Assembly: GCA_024405235.1 (NCBI GenBank)
Contig: JAKSPA010000023.1
Location: 1-12,629, forward strand
Source of the DNA: Lentisphaeria bacterium
GTDB lineage: Bacteria > Verrucomicrobiota > Lentisphaeria > Oligosphaerales > Oligosphaeraceae
Length of the DNA stretch: 12,629 nucleotides
Direction: 5' to 3'
Shown: positions 6,379 to 12,629 of the stretch, in pieces
How positions within the stretch are numbered: the stretch's first letter is position 1
How the letters are laid out: each line of letters opens with the position of its first letter
The notes under the pieces: generated by a model
What the model saw: only the letters and a program-made list of their open reading frames with translations
Told to the model about the DNA's origin: nothing
Database searches by the model: none
Position numbers and translations under genes: made by a program

Positions 6379-7869
6379 ATGAAAAACTACCTCGCATTTG
6401 ATCTTGGTGCTTCCAGCGGACGCGCGATCATCGGACATTACGACGGCAATTCCATCCAGCTTGAGGAACTTCACCGCTTCGCAAACGGCCCCTACACGGT
6501 CGGAAAGGAACTCTTCTGGGACATCAACACACTATTCGCCGAAATCAAAGAGGGACTCCGCAAAGCATTGGCAAAAGGCGAGAACATCGACGGAATTGGC
6601 ATCGACACATGGGGAGTCGATGTATGCTATCTCGGAAGCGACGGAAAGCTCATCGGACTGCCGCACCACTATCGCGACCAACGCACAGACGATGTCATGC
6701 CATGGACCTTCCAGCGCATCTCAAAGGACGACATCTACAGCGAAACTGGCATCCAGTTCATGACGCTGAATACAATCTTCCAGCTCTCGGCGTCGATCAG
6801 AGACAACGAGGCAGCGCTGCAGCAGGCTGACAAGCTCCTCTTCATGCCGAACGCGCTCACATATCTCCTCTGCGGAAAGGTCGCCGCCGAATATTCCATC
6901 GCCACCACCAGCCAGCTCTTCAATCCCAATACAGGCGACTGGTCATGGAAGATCATCGACGCGCTCGGCCTGAAACGCAGTCTCTTCCCACAAATCACTC
7001 CATCCTGCACCATCGCTGGAACGCTCACGGAAGAGATCCAGAAGGAATTCAACTGCGGACCGATTCCCGTCATTCTCATCGGCAGCCATGACACGGCCAG
7101 CGCCGTCGCCGCAGTTCCTGCCGTCAACGAAACAGGCTGGGCATACCTTTCCAGCGGAACATGGAGCCTCATGGGCGTGGAACTTCCGAAGCCGCTGGCC
7201 ACCAAGGAGGCGCAGGCTGCAAACTACACGAACGAAGGCGGCGTCGGAAACACAATCCGCTTCCTCAAGAACATCATGGGTCTCTGGATCATCCAGGAGT
7301 GCAGAAACCAGTGGATTCGCGAAGGAAACAAATACTCGTTCGCGGAACTGACCACCATGGCCCGCGAAGAGGCTCAGCCCTTCTACGCTATCATCAACCC
7401 CAACGACAAGCTCTTCGAGGCACCTGGTGACATGCCGTCGCGCATCAAATCCTTCTGCCACGAAACTGGCCAGATGATTCCGGAAACGCCCGCGCAGATC
7501 ATCCGCGTCGCACTTGAATCGCTTGCACTGCGCTACCGCCAGACATGGAATGAACTGGAGGCACTCACAAACCAGAAGCTCTCCACGCTGCATCTCGTCG
7601 GTGGCGGCTGCCAGAACGGCCTTCTGAACGAATTCACGGCAAACGCAATCCAGGCGACCGTCATCACAGGCCCTGTTGAAGCAACTGCCTTCGGAAACAT
7701 CCTCGGCCAGGGAATCGCCACAGGGACGATCGCCGATCTCAATACGGCACGAGAAATCGTCAAACGTTCGGAAGCCACGCAGATCTACAAACCGACCGAT
7801 GCGGACATCTGGACAGAGGCATACAAACGCTACGAGACAATCTGCCAGAACGGAATCTCCATCGGCTGA
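6379..7869 (+). CDS. rhaB: Rhamnulokinase
   Basis: A 496-residue FGGY-family sugar kinase that phosphorylates L-rhamnulose to L-rhamnulose 1-phosphate, the second step of L-rhamnose breakdown, in the cytoplasm. It follows the E. coli RhaB pattern along its whole length: DLGASSGR at 8-15, IDTWGVD (75-81), YRDQRTD (98-104), GIQFMTLNT (124-132), SHDTASA with the likely catalytic base Asp238 (236-242), YLSSGTWSLMG (256-266), FLKNIMGLW (295-303), LVGGGCQN (406-413) and GPVEATAFGN (431-440). The length matches the family (about 480-500). These motifs separate it from xylulokinase, glycerol kinase and fuculokinase. It begins three bases after the phosphoesterase stop, with no Shine-Dalgarno sequence. 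The matching isomerase gene rhaA lies about 2.3 kb downstream, and the aldolase gene rhaD is not in the window. Confidence 0.96.
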   Translation: MKNYLAFDLGASSGRAIIGHYDGNSIQLEELHRFANGPYTVGKELFWDINTLFAEIKEGLRKALAKGENIDGIGIDTWGVDVCYLGSDGKLIGLPHHYRDQRTDDVMPWTFQRISKDDIYSETGIQFMTLNTIFQLSASIRDNEAALQQADKLLFMPNALTYLLCGKVAAEYSIATTSQLFNPNTGDWSWKIIDALGLKRSLFPQITPSCTIAGTLTEEIQKEFNCGPIPVILIGSHDTASAVAAVPAVNETGWAYLSSGTWSLMGVELPKPLATKEAQAANYTNEGGVGNTIRFLKNIMGLWIIQECRNQWIREGNKYSFAELTTMAREEAQPFYAIINPNDKLFEAPGDMPSRIKSFCHETGQMIPETPAQIIRVALESLALRYRQTWNELEALTNQKLSTLHLVGGGCQNGLLNEFTANAIQATVITGPVEATAFGNILGQGIATGTIADLNTAREIVKRSEATQIYKPTDADIWTEAYKRYETICQNGISIG

Positions 7870-7885
7870 TAAAGGAACTCCATCG

Positions 7886-7911
7886 CGCGGCGGTCCGCAA
7901 AAACCGCCGCG
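7886..7911 (+). terminator. GC-rich hairpin after rhaB (attenuator or processing site)
   Basis: CGCGGCGGT (7886-7894) and ACCGCCGCG (7903-7911) form a perfect nine-pair stem with the loop CCGCAAAA. It starts 16 bases after the rhaB stop. What follows (ATTCTCGCTCTTTC) is pyrimidine-rich but has no run of T's, so this is not a textbook intrinsic terminator. It could reduce read-through into the next genes or stabilise the rhaB 3' end. Its position between a cytoplasmic kinase gene and two exported-protein genes would fit uneven expression of the two halves of the run. Confidence 0.6.
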
Positions 7912-7956
7912 ATTCTCGCTCTTTCAACGCTCCCCCCACAAAAAAACGCCAAGCAC

Positions 7957-9054
7957 ATGAGACTACTGCTTTCCATTCTGCTTCTCCTATGCATGGTCTG
8001 CGCACGCGCACAGGAAGCCGTCAAGAATTCCAGTTTCCAGGACATCATGAACGACTTCACCGCGCTTCAGGAACGACACACGGCAAACCAAGTGACACTG
8101 ACCAAGCTTGGCTCGGACCTGCGCGATCTTCCAAAGGCAGCGACACCTGCCGATTTTCTAAAGGGCGCATTGAAATTGCAGAAACGCATAATCGACGCAA
8201 CCGCCGATGTCCAAAGAGAGAACGACAACCAAGTGCTGTTCAAGAACGACTTGACGCTCTATTCGGGCAACCACAAGCTCCTCAAACAGGAACAGACGTA
8301 TCTCTCGCTCTATCTGGACAATCTGCAGAAGTACGGCCGTGAACAGGAAAACGCCAAACGCCAACTGCAACAGGCCCTCCAGAGCATCAACGCAAGCATA
8401 GCAAAAGTTCCGCCACCAGCGGAATTCACATGCAGCCAGGGCATCGTCTTCGTACTGTATTCTCCAAAGGGATACATTACCCAAACGCCTCTGACCAAAG
8501 AGCAATACAGGAGCATCAGACATGCATGTTCGCCAGAACTTTCGGAAGAGGAACTCGACAGGGACCAGGAGCATTTCGTAAAAGAGGGTCTGACGCTTTC
8601 CGAAGCGAAAATAGTCGCCGCATCCCTCGGACATCTCTGCGGATTCAATTGCGCCCTGCCCAATGAAGAGCAGCTGAAATCCCTCGGCAACTACGCTCTG
8701 ACCATCAAACAGGCACTATGGCTCGACAACTCGACGAACAAGACATCGAAGGACAGAGAGGCGCTGCAGCGTTTCGGAATGACCATGGCGCGTATTTGGG
8801 ATCCGCGCGCCTGCCTTGCAAAAACGGCAGGGAAGGACGCAGTCCACAATGAACTGCCGTGGATGAATTATCCCGAACTGGGCCTCGCGCTCGTCGTCGA
8901 TGCAAGCGCAGGCAAAAATGCAATGCTTGCCGAAATCGAATTGGAAATCGCGGAGGAAATGGAAGAGACCGCAAACGACACGATGGCAGCCGACCCCGCT
9001 CCGCAACCAGAAGAATCACAAGCAACCGACAACACAATCCAGGAGGAGAATTAA
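7957..9054 (+). CDS. Exported protein, coiled-coil plus possible degenerate SUMF1-like domain
   Basis: A 365-residue protein with a type I signal peptide: MRLLLSILLLLCMVCARA, likely cut after A18 before QE. Residues about 25-150 are charged and helical (many K, E, Q and L), suggesting a coiled-coil-like stalk. Residues about 160-316 are globular. Their spacing recalls the formylglycine-generating-enzyme (SUMF1/FGE) fold: KGYITQTPLTKEQYRSI resembles the usual YPVTNAQY segment, LTLSEAKIVAASLGHLCG with ALPNEEQLKSLG resembles the A-x-x-W-L...RLPTEAEWE stretch, and ELGLALVVDA resembles the closing GFRLV. Key FGE residues such as the W of AEWE are absent, so any such domain would be decayed and non-catalytic; this is a family-level inference. 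The tail (about 325-365) is strongly acidic. Cysteines at 159, 191, 228, 232 and 286 could form disulfides. There is no Shine-Dalgarno sequence. Only two bases separate it from the next gene. Confidence 0.8.
   Translation: MRLLLSILLLLCMVCARAQEAVKNSSFQDIMNDFTALQERHTANQVTLTKLGSDLRDLPKAATPADFLKGALKLQKRIIDATADVQRENDNQVLFKNDLTLYSGNHKLLKQEQTYLSLYLDNLQKYGREQENAKRQLQQALQSINASIAKVPPPAEFTCSQGIVFVLYSPKGYITQTPLTKEQYRSIRHACSPELSEEELDRDQEHFVKEGLTLSEAKIVAASLGHLCGFNCALPNEEQLKSLGNYALTIKQALWLDNSTNKTSKDREALQRFGMTMARIWDPRACLAKTAGKDAVHNELPWMNYPELGLALVVDASAGKNAMLAEIELEIAEEMEETANDTMAADPAPQPEESQATDNTIQEEN
9041..9046 (+). promoter_or_regulatory. Consensus Shine-Dalgarno sequence that fixes the next start
   Basis: AGGAGG, the best ribosome binding site in the window, lies 10 bases before the ATG at 9057 and inside the last codons of the preceding gene. 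The frame of the downstream gene is open much further upstream (to 8859), but that extension overlaps the upstream gene and would hide a clear signal peptide. This site and the signal peptide together set the start at 9057. Confidence 0.9.
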
Positions 9055-9056
9055 CC

Positions 9057-10124
9057 ATGAACAAATTGCTTTCAAGCATTTTCCTCTCTCTTCTGGCTTG
9101 CACGATTTTCGCACAGCAGCAACCGACCGAAGACGATGGAATCGGACTTTCGCAAGAGGTGATGCAGAAACTGCTCGACGGAGTGAATTTCAGAGACCAG
9201 CAACACACCGCACGCGTTACGCGATGCAGGGGAACCTATCTCAGAACGGAAATCAGAGACACGTCCTCTGAATATGCGCTCCAGGCCGAAATCAAAATCG
9301 TCGGCGACGACAGACAGCCTGCCTTCGTTCTCAAGAAGATAGAACACAAGACACTCACGGAGGTCAGAATCTACGAGGCTCTTCTGAGAATATTCACGCC
9401 AGGCAAGGATGACGACCATGGCACCTACGACTACGAACGACTGGATGGAGAGACATGGGAGGGCGAAAGCAATCAGCGCGTCATCACGCAGGATGCCGGC
9501 CCACTTGCCGACACCGATGTCATGGTGAATGGAATACTCCTCAAAACCGACGCGAACGGAATCATCCACGACACCGAAAACCAACTAAACATTCTCGACA
9601 AGTTCGATGATCTAGGCATCAGACTATTCGACTTCACAATCGACGTGCCAGGCTTCGATCCAATCAACATCCCCCTGACAAGAACAATGCCGCAGCGACG
9701 CCAAAGCGATGAAATGCGCATCGAGGAAGACGAAAAATTCGAAATCCTTCTCGCCTATGGTCTTGATTTCGCGCTCAGCAAAAAGAAGCCTGAACAGGAT
9801 GCACTGCAATGCAAGGCGACTCTCCCAAAGGATTTCGCGTTCGCAACAGCAGGGGAAGCGTTCCCGCTGACCATCACCGTCACCAATTCGGGCGAGACAC
9901 AGACTTCATGCCTTGTCGCAAGATCCTTCTCGCGCATTGACGGCCTTGATGGAAAACTCTTCTATTTCGGCGCGATTCAGCCAGGAGAAACCAAATCCTT
10001 CACTCGAATCCTGCGCGTGGATGAAAACGAAAAGTCCAATGCCGCCGCACTGGAAATTCGCTTCTCAGACAGCTGGAGCCTGCCAAAACAACGCATTCCG
10101 CTCCGCCTCACACTCATCCATTGA
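9057..10124 (+). CDS. Exported protein with C-terminal Ig-like domain, unknown function
   Basis: A 355-residue exported protein. The N-terminus MNKLLSSIFLSLLACTIFA gives two readings: signal peptidase I cleavage after I-F-A before QQQ, or a lipoprotein with lipobox L-L-A-C (Cys15). Residues about 25-140 form a mixed charged region. A segment near 153-170 (DVMVNGILLKTDANGIIHD) looks like a beta-hairpin unit. The residues around 190-210 read DFTIDVPGFDPINIPLTR. Residues about 255-350 resemble an Ig-like/CARDB-type beta sandwich: AGEAFPLTITVTNSGE, then GKLFYFGAIQPGETKSF, the sort of module that binds or spaces surface proteins. No catalytic motif is recognised. It starts two bases after the preceding exported protein, so the pair is surely co-expressed and may act together in the periplasm or on the surface. 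The last bases of the gene contain a TTGACA that could serve rhaA. Confidence 0.85.
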   Translation: MNKLLSSIFLSLLACTIFAQQQPTEDDGIGLSQEVMQKLLDGVNFRDQQHTARVTRCRGTYLRTEIRDTSSEYALQAEIKIVGDDRQPAFVLKKIEHKTLTEVRIYEALLRIFTPGKDDDHGTYDYERLDGETWEGESNQRVITQDAGPLADTDVMVNGILLKTDANGIIHDTENQLNILDKFDDLGIRLFDFTIDVPGFDPINIPLTRTMPQRRQSDEMRIEEDEKFEILLAYGLDFALSKKKPEQDALQCKATLPKDFAFATAGEAFPLTITVTNSGETQTSCLVARSFSRIDGLDGKLFYFGAIQPGETKSFTRILRVDENEKSNAAALEIRFSDSWSLPKQRIPLRLTLIH

Positions 10125-10148
10125 CACCTTTTTCTTCTTTTCTAATCG
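10121..10148 (+). promoter_or_regulatory. Possible promoter for rhaA, consensus -35 and weak -10
   Basis: A perfect TTGACA (10121-10126) overlaps the stop codon of the preceding gene. TCTAAT (10141-10146, 14-base spacing) or TAATCG (10143-10148, 16-base spacing) are the only -10 candidates, and neither is convincing. A start near 10155 would leave a leader with a good ribosome binding site (AGGAG at 10172-10176). A consensus -35 by chance cannot be excluded. Confidence 0.3.
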
Positions 10149-10181
10149 TCACTACATCACCATCAAATCACAGGAGCACAA

Positions 10182-11471
10182 ATGCCATTCAAACCAATGA
10201 CAGGCGCCGAAATCAAACAGCGCTACGAGCTTGCCAAAAAGTATTTCGCCGAACTAGGAGTCGATACAGACAAGGCGCTCGACACACTTGCCAAGACCCC
10301 TATCTCGCTGCACTGCTGGCAGGGCGATGATGTCCACGGCTTCGAAATCCACGAGACAAGCGTTGGCAGCGGCGGCATCATGAGCACGGGCAACTATCCA
10401 GGCTGCGCAATGAACGCTGATCAGCTCAGAGCCGACGCAGAAGTCGCTCTGAAACTTATCCCTGGCCTCAAGCGCTTCAATCTCCACGCGATCTATGCCG
10501 AAACCAACGGCAAATCCGTCGATCGCGACGAAATCACTCCTGAGCATTTCAAGAACTGGATGAAGTGGGCAAAGAAACAGGGACTCGCTCTCGACTTCAA
10601 TCCGACCTTCTTCGCACACCCGCTCGCAAACAGCGGATACACACTCTCCAGCACCGACAAGAGAATCCGCGACTTCTGGATCAGACACGACAAGCAGTGC
10701 CGCGAAATCGCAGCCGCAATGGGAAAGGCGCAGGGCTCGCCGTGCGTCGTGAACCACTGGGTCCCCGATGGCGCCAAGGATCAGCCTGTCGATCGTCTGA
10801 CTCCGAGAAAGCATCTCAAGGACTCCTACGACGAAATCTTCTCCGTCAAATACAATCCCAAATACATCCGTGACGGCGTAGAATCGAAGCTCTTCGGCAT
10901 CGGCGCGGAAGACTACACCGTCGGATCGCATGAATTCTACATGTCATACGTCGGTTCACGTCCGGCGCAGGACGTCATGCTGACCTTCGACATGGGACAC
11001 TTCCATCCCACCGAAACCATCCACGACAAGGTCGCTTCCATCGTCCCATTCCAGAAGGAACTTCTCCTCCACGTCTCCAGAGGCATCCGCTGGGACTCCG
11101 ACCACGTCGTCAATTTCAACGACGATCTTCGCAATCTCTTCCTGCAGCTCGTCCGTTGCAACTTCCTCAGCAAGACGTATATCGCGCTTGATTTCTTCGA
11201 CGGCGCAATCGACCGCATCGGCGCATGGGTGGTCGGCTCCCGCGCGACTCAGAAGGCACTGCTCTTCGCACTGCTCGAGCCCACAGCCATCCTCAAGAAG
11301 TTCGAAAAGGACAACGACAACGCCATGAAGATGGCTCTGCTCGAAGAGCTCAAGGGCGCTCCATGGGAAGCCGTCTACGACGAGTTCTGCAACCGCAGCA
11401 AGGTCACCGTCGGCAACGCATGGCTCAACGACCTCTACGACTACGACAGAAAGGTCGCACGCCATCGCTAA
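10182..11471 (+). CDS. rhaA: L-rhamnose isomerase
   Basis: A 429-residue cytoplasmic metal-dependent isomerase that interconverts L-rhamnose and L-rhamnulose, the first step of the phosphorylative rhamnose pathway. It matches E. coli RhaA nearly end to end: LHCWQGDDVHGFE (43-55), GNYPG (70-74), NLHAIYAE (100-107), LDFNPTFFAHPL (137-148), VESKLFGIGAEDYTVGS (233-249), GHFHPTE (272-278), SRGIRWDSDHVV (299-310) and LDFFDGAIDRIGAWV (336-350). Metal ligands His273, Asp305 and Asp307 align with E. coli His262, Asp294 and Asp296. It is about ten residues longer than the E. coli enzyme at the N-terminus. This is the E. coli RhaA type, not the shorter Pseudomonas-type isomerase. AGGAG at 10172-10176 supports the start. 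It lies 57 bases after the exported-protein gene and is followed by a long hairpin. Confidence 0.97.
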   Translation: MPFKPMTGAEIKQRYELAKKYFAELGVDTDKALDTLAKTPISLHCWQGDDVHGFEIHETSVGSGGIMSTGNYPGCAMNADQLRADAEVALKLIPGLKRFNLHAIYAETNGKSVDRDEITPEHFKNWMKWAKKQGLALDFNPTFFAHPLANSGYTLSSTDKRIRDFWIRHDKQCREIAAAMGKAQGSPCVVNHWVPDGAKDQPVDRLTPRKHLKDSYDEIFSVKYNPKYIRDGVESKLFGIGAEDYTVGSHEFYMSYVGSRPAQDVMLTFDMGHFHPTETIHDKVASIVPFQKELLLHVSRGIRWDSDHVVNFNDDLRNLFLQLVRCNFLSKTYIALDFFDGAIDRIGAWVVGSRATQKALLFALLEPTAILKKFEKDNDNAMKMALLEELKGAPWEAVYDEFCNRSKVTVGNAWLNDLYDYDRKVARHR

Positions 11472-11484
11472 TCTACTCAAATTC

Positions 11485-11517
11485 GCCTCTGTCGAAAATC
11501 ATCATTTCGGCAGAGGC
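11485..11517 (+). other. Long hairpin after rhaA without a T-tract
   Basis: GCCTCTGTCGAAA (11485-11497) pairs with TTTCGGCAGAGGC (11505-11517): 13 pairs with one G-U, around a seven-base loop ATCATCA. It starts 14 bases after the rhaA stop. TGTCTCACAACGG follows, so the U-tract of an intrinsic terminator is missing. It could protect the 3' end of the rha mRNA, act with Rho, or attenuate entry into the ACT-domain gene 30 bases downstream. Confidence 0.65.
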
Positions 11518-11546
11518 TGTCTCACAACGGAAAAGGAATCGGTTTC

Positions 11547-12098
11547 ATGGGCACAGCAACGCACTGCTTCGCCATCTCGGTAATGTTTCACGACCAAGTA
11601 GGCATCGTCGCGGAGATTTCCTCCGCCGTCAAAAAAATCGGCGGCAATCTTCTTGACGTCAGCCAGACGGTCCTTCGCGGCTATTTTTCAATGATTCTTT
11701 TGGGTGAATATCCCGAAAACATCACTGAAAAACATATCCGCAATGTTCTGGAATCCATCACGACATTGCAGGGAGCACAATTCGGCGTCTTGCCTTTTAT
11801 GCCCGACGATCTCCACGATGCTCCACGTCAGGACGACACATACATCCTGACCGCCTCAGGCCCCGACCAGCCTGGTCTTGTCGCCACGTTGTCCCAATAT
11901 CTGAAGGAACGCGGAATCAACATCGTTGATCTCGCCAGCAGAATCCACAATGGCGAATACACCATGGTCTGGCAAATCCAGATTCCAAACACGCTTGACG
12001 TTCCGAAACTTCAGAAGAGCATGCAACTAGCTCTCCAGCCAACCCTTACAATAGGTCTTCGACATCAGGCGCTCTTCCAAGCGACCAACGAAATCTAA
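11547..12098 (+). CDS. Two-ACT-domain regulatory protein, GcvR-like
   Basis: A 183-residue soluble protein built from two tandem ACT domains. The first (about 6-82) has FHDQVGIVAEISSAVKKIGGNLLD, and the second (about 97-175) has GPDQPGLVATLSQYLKERGINIVDLASR. The D-x-x-G-[IL]-V-A start of each is typical. ACT domains usually bind amino acids or other small ligands at dimer interfaces. The layout and length match GcvR (about 190 residues), the E. coli protein that restrains GcvA at the glycine cleavage operon; the N-terminal part of formyltetrahydrofolate deformylase (PurU) is related, but its catalytic domain is missing here. No DNA-binding or enzyme domain is present, so it must act through a partner. 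AAGGA at 11533-11537 supports the start. It lies 75 bases after rhaA, beyond a hairpin, and 27 bases before the DUF805 gene. No glycine-metabolism gene is in view, so the ligand is uncertain. Confidence 0.85.
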   Translation: MGTATHCFAISVMFHDQVGIVAEISSAVKKIGGNLLDVSQTVLRGYFSMILLGEYPENITEKHIRNVLESITTLQGAQFGVLPFMPDDLHDAPRQDDTYILTASGPDQPGLVATLSQYLKERGINIVDLASRIHNGEYTMVWQIQIPNTLDVPKLQKSMQLALQPTLTIGLRHQALFQATNEI

Positions 12099-12125
12099 CC
12101 CTAAACCAACAAAGGAGAAAAACAC

Positions 12126-12473
12126 ATGGATTTCTGCAAAGATGCACTCAACCAGTTCACAGACGCCTTAAAGCAGTACGCCAACTTCGAAGGCAAGGCA
12201 ACCCGCAAGCAGTTCTGGATGTTCGTTCTAGTCTGCTGCGTAATCGGCGGCATTCTTGGAGCAATCTCCAGCTGGCTCAGCTGGCTTTTTAGTCTTGCCA
12301 TTCTGGTTCCATCACTGGCTATCGGCGCAAGACGTCTCCATGACATCAACAAGAGCGGATGGCTGCAACTTCTGCTGCTGATTCCATTCATCGGCGCTCT
12401 TATTTTGATCTTCGCCTTCTGGATCAAGCCCAGCGAAAAGGACGCTGCTGCAGCCCCTTCTGAAAACGCATAG
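12126..12473 (+). CDS. DUF805 family small membrane protein
   Basis: A 115-residue inner-membrane protein of the DUF805 (YhaH/YhaI-like) family. Family marks are RKQFWMFVLV near residues 27-36 (an R-x-x-F-W start), a glycine-rich membrane stretch, LVPSLAIGARRLHDINKSGW at about 60-79 (the P-x-L-x(4)-R-R-L-H-D-x(3)-S-G-W signature), and IPFIGALILIFAFW in the last helix. Three or four transmembrane segments are visible at about 31-50, 51-67, 80-88 and 89-101. The C-terminal tail is short and rich in A, E and K. The function of the family is unknown. AAGGAG at 12112-12117, eight bases upstream, gives a good start. It is the last gene before a clear terminator and probably shares a transcript with the ACT-domain gene. 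Confidence 0.93.
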   Translation: MDFCKDALNQFTDALKQYANFEGKATRKQFWMFVLVCCVIGGILGAISSWLSWLFSLAILVPSLAIGARRLHDINKSGWLQLLLLIPFIGALILIFAFWIKPSEKDAAAAPSENA

Positions 12474-12498
12474 TTTTCTTCACCAATAGAATCGCAAG

Positions 12499-12543
12499 AA
12501 GCCAATGACTTTGGTATGACACCAAGCCATTGGCTTTGTTTTT
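12499..12543 (+). terminator. Intrinsic terminator after the DUF805 gene
   Basis: AAGCCAATG (12499-12507) pairs with CATTGGCTT (12528-12536). Past a small internal loop, TTGGT (12511-12515) pairs with ACCAA (12521-12525) around the five-base loop ATGAC. TGTTTTT follows. It ends the ACT/DUF805 transcript. Stem symmetry would also give some terminator activity on the other strand if a convergent gene lies beyond the window. Confidence 0.8.
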
Positions 12544-12580
12544 GTCTCTGTCCTAACAAAGTGTTGGACTACTCTCCAGA

Positions 12581-12629
12581 GCCTTGCGGAGCAAGGCGAG
12601 TGAAGCATAACCGCAGGTTGAGCGAAGCG
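12581..12629 (+). repeat. Modular hairpin repeat, cut by the window edge
   Basis: Two units share one plan: a short perfect hairpin with a three-base loop, then the tag GAGYGAAGC. Unit 1 is GCCTTGC-GGA-GCAAGGC (12581-12597) followed by GAGTGAAGC (12598-12606). Unit 2 is AACC-GCA-GGTT (12609-12619) followed by GAGCGAAGC (12620-12628). The stem sequences differ while the tag is kept, which argues for a family of small intergenic elements rather than a simple duplication. Further units may lie beyond the edge. No gene is visible from 12474 to the end. Confidence 0.55.

Noticed and set aside
8859..9056. N-terminal extension of the second exported protein (start at 8859)
   Set aside because: It overlaps the upstream gene, is R/K-rich without structure, and ignores the consensus AGGAGG and the signal peptide that begins at 9057.
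8859..10124. Caspase-like or protease activity for the second exported protein, suggested by charged D-rich segments
   Set aside because: No catalytic His/Cys or Ser/Asp motif could be identified; only the Ig-like C-terminal part has a family resemblance.
11547..12098. Formyltetrahydrofolate deformylase (PurU)
   Set aside because: PurU has one ACT domain plus a formyltransferase-type catalytic domain of about 200 residues; here there are two ACT domains and nothing else.
12512..12527. TGGTATG...AAGC read as a sigma-54 -24/-12 promoter
   Set aside because: The -12 element should be TTGC at fixed spacing and is CAAGC here; the bases are better explained as the inner stem of the terminator.

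Overview
The window looks like a piece of a chromosome from the Verrucomicrobiota/Lentisphaerota side of the PVC group, probably a gut or other anaerobic, carbohydrate-using member. The evidence is a secreted protein of the exosortase-associated TIGR04073 type (common in these phyla), L-rhamnose catabolism genes, several start codons with no Shine-Dalgarno sequence, and moderate GC with AT-rich intergenic promoters. This placement is an inference from gene content, not from a marker gene. All supported genes lie on the + strand. No rRNA, tRNA, CRISPR array, insertion sequence or phage gene was seen.

Layout. (1) 3-1734: three genes chained by ATGA stop/start overlaps. They are the end of an open frame with a possible lipoprotein signal, a NitT/TauT-type ABC permease and a short ABC ATPase. 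An AT-rich hairpin and a promoter-like site follow. (2) 1879-2760: a secreted protein whose C-terminal third matches TIGR04073, closed by a strong intrinsic terminator (2798-2847). (3) 2923-11471: a long co-directional run. A soluble PAS histidine kinase and an NtrC-type sigma-54 response regulator overlap by one base. A calcineurin-type metallophosphoesterase follows after 19 bases and rhamnulokinase (rhaB) after 3 more. Past a GC-rich hairpin come two unrecognised exported proteins and L-rhamnose isomerase (rhaA). (4) 11547-12473: a two-ACT-domain GcvR-like protein and a DUF805 membrane protein, closed by a terminator at 12499-12543. (5) 12581-12629: the start of a small modular hairpin repeat that runs off the window.

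How they work together. RhaA converts L-rhamnose to L-rhamnulose and RhaB phosphorylates it; the aldolase RhaD and a rhamnose transporter are not in the window. The packing of kinase, regulator, phosphoesterase and rhaB suggests one transcript. Usual rhamnose regulators are AraC- or DeoR-type, so a cytoplasmic NtrB/NtrC-like pair here is unusual. Two exported proteins sit between rhaB and rhaA. One may carry a decayed formylglycine-generating-enzyme-like (SUMF1) domain and the other ends in an Ig-like domain. This is the most likely place for undescribed biology in the window.
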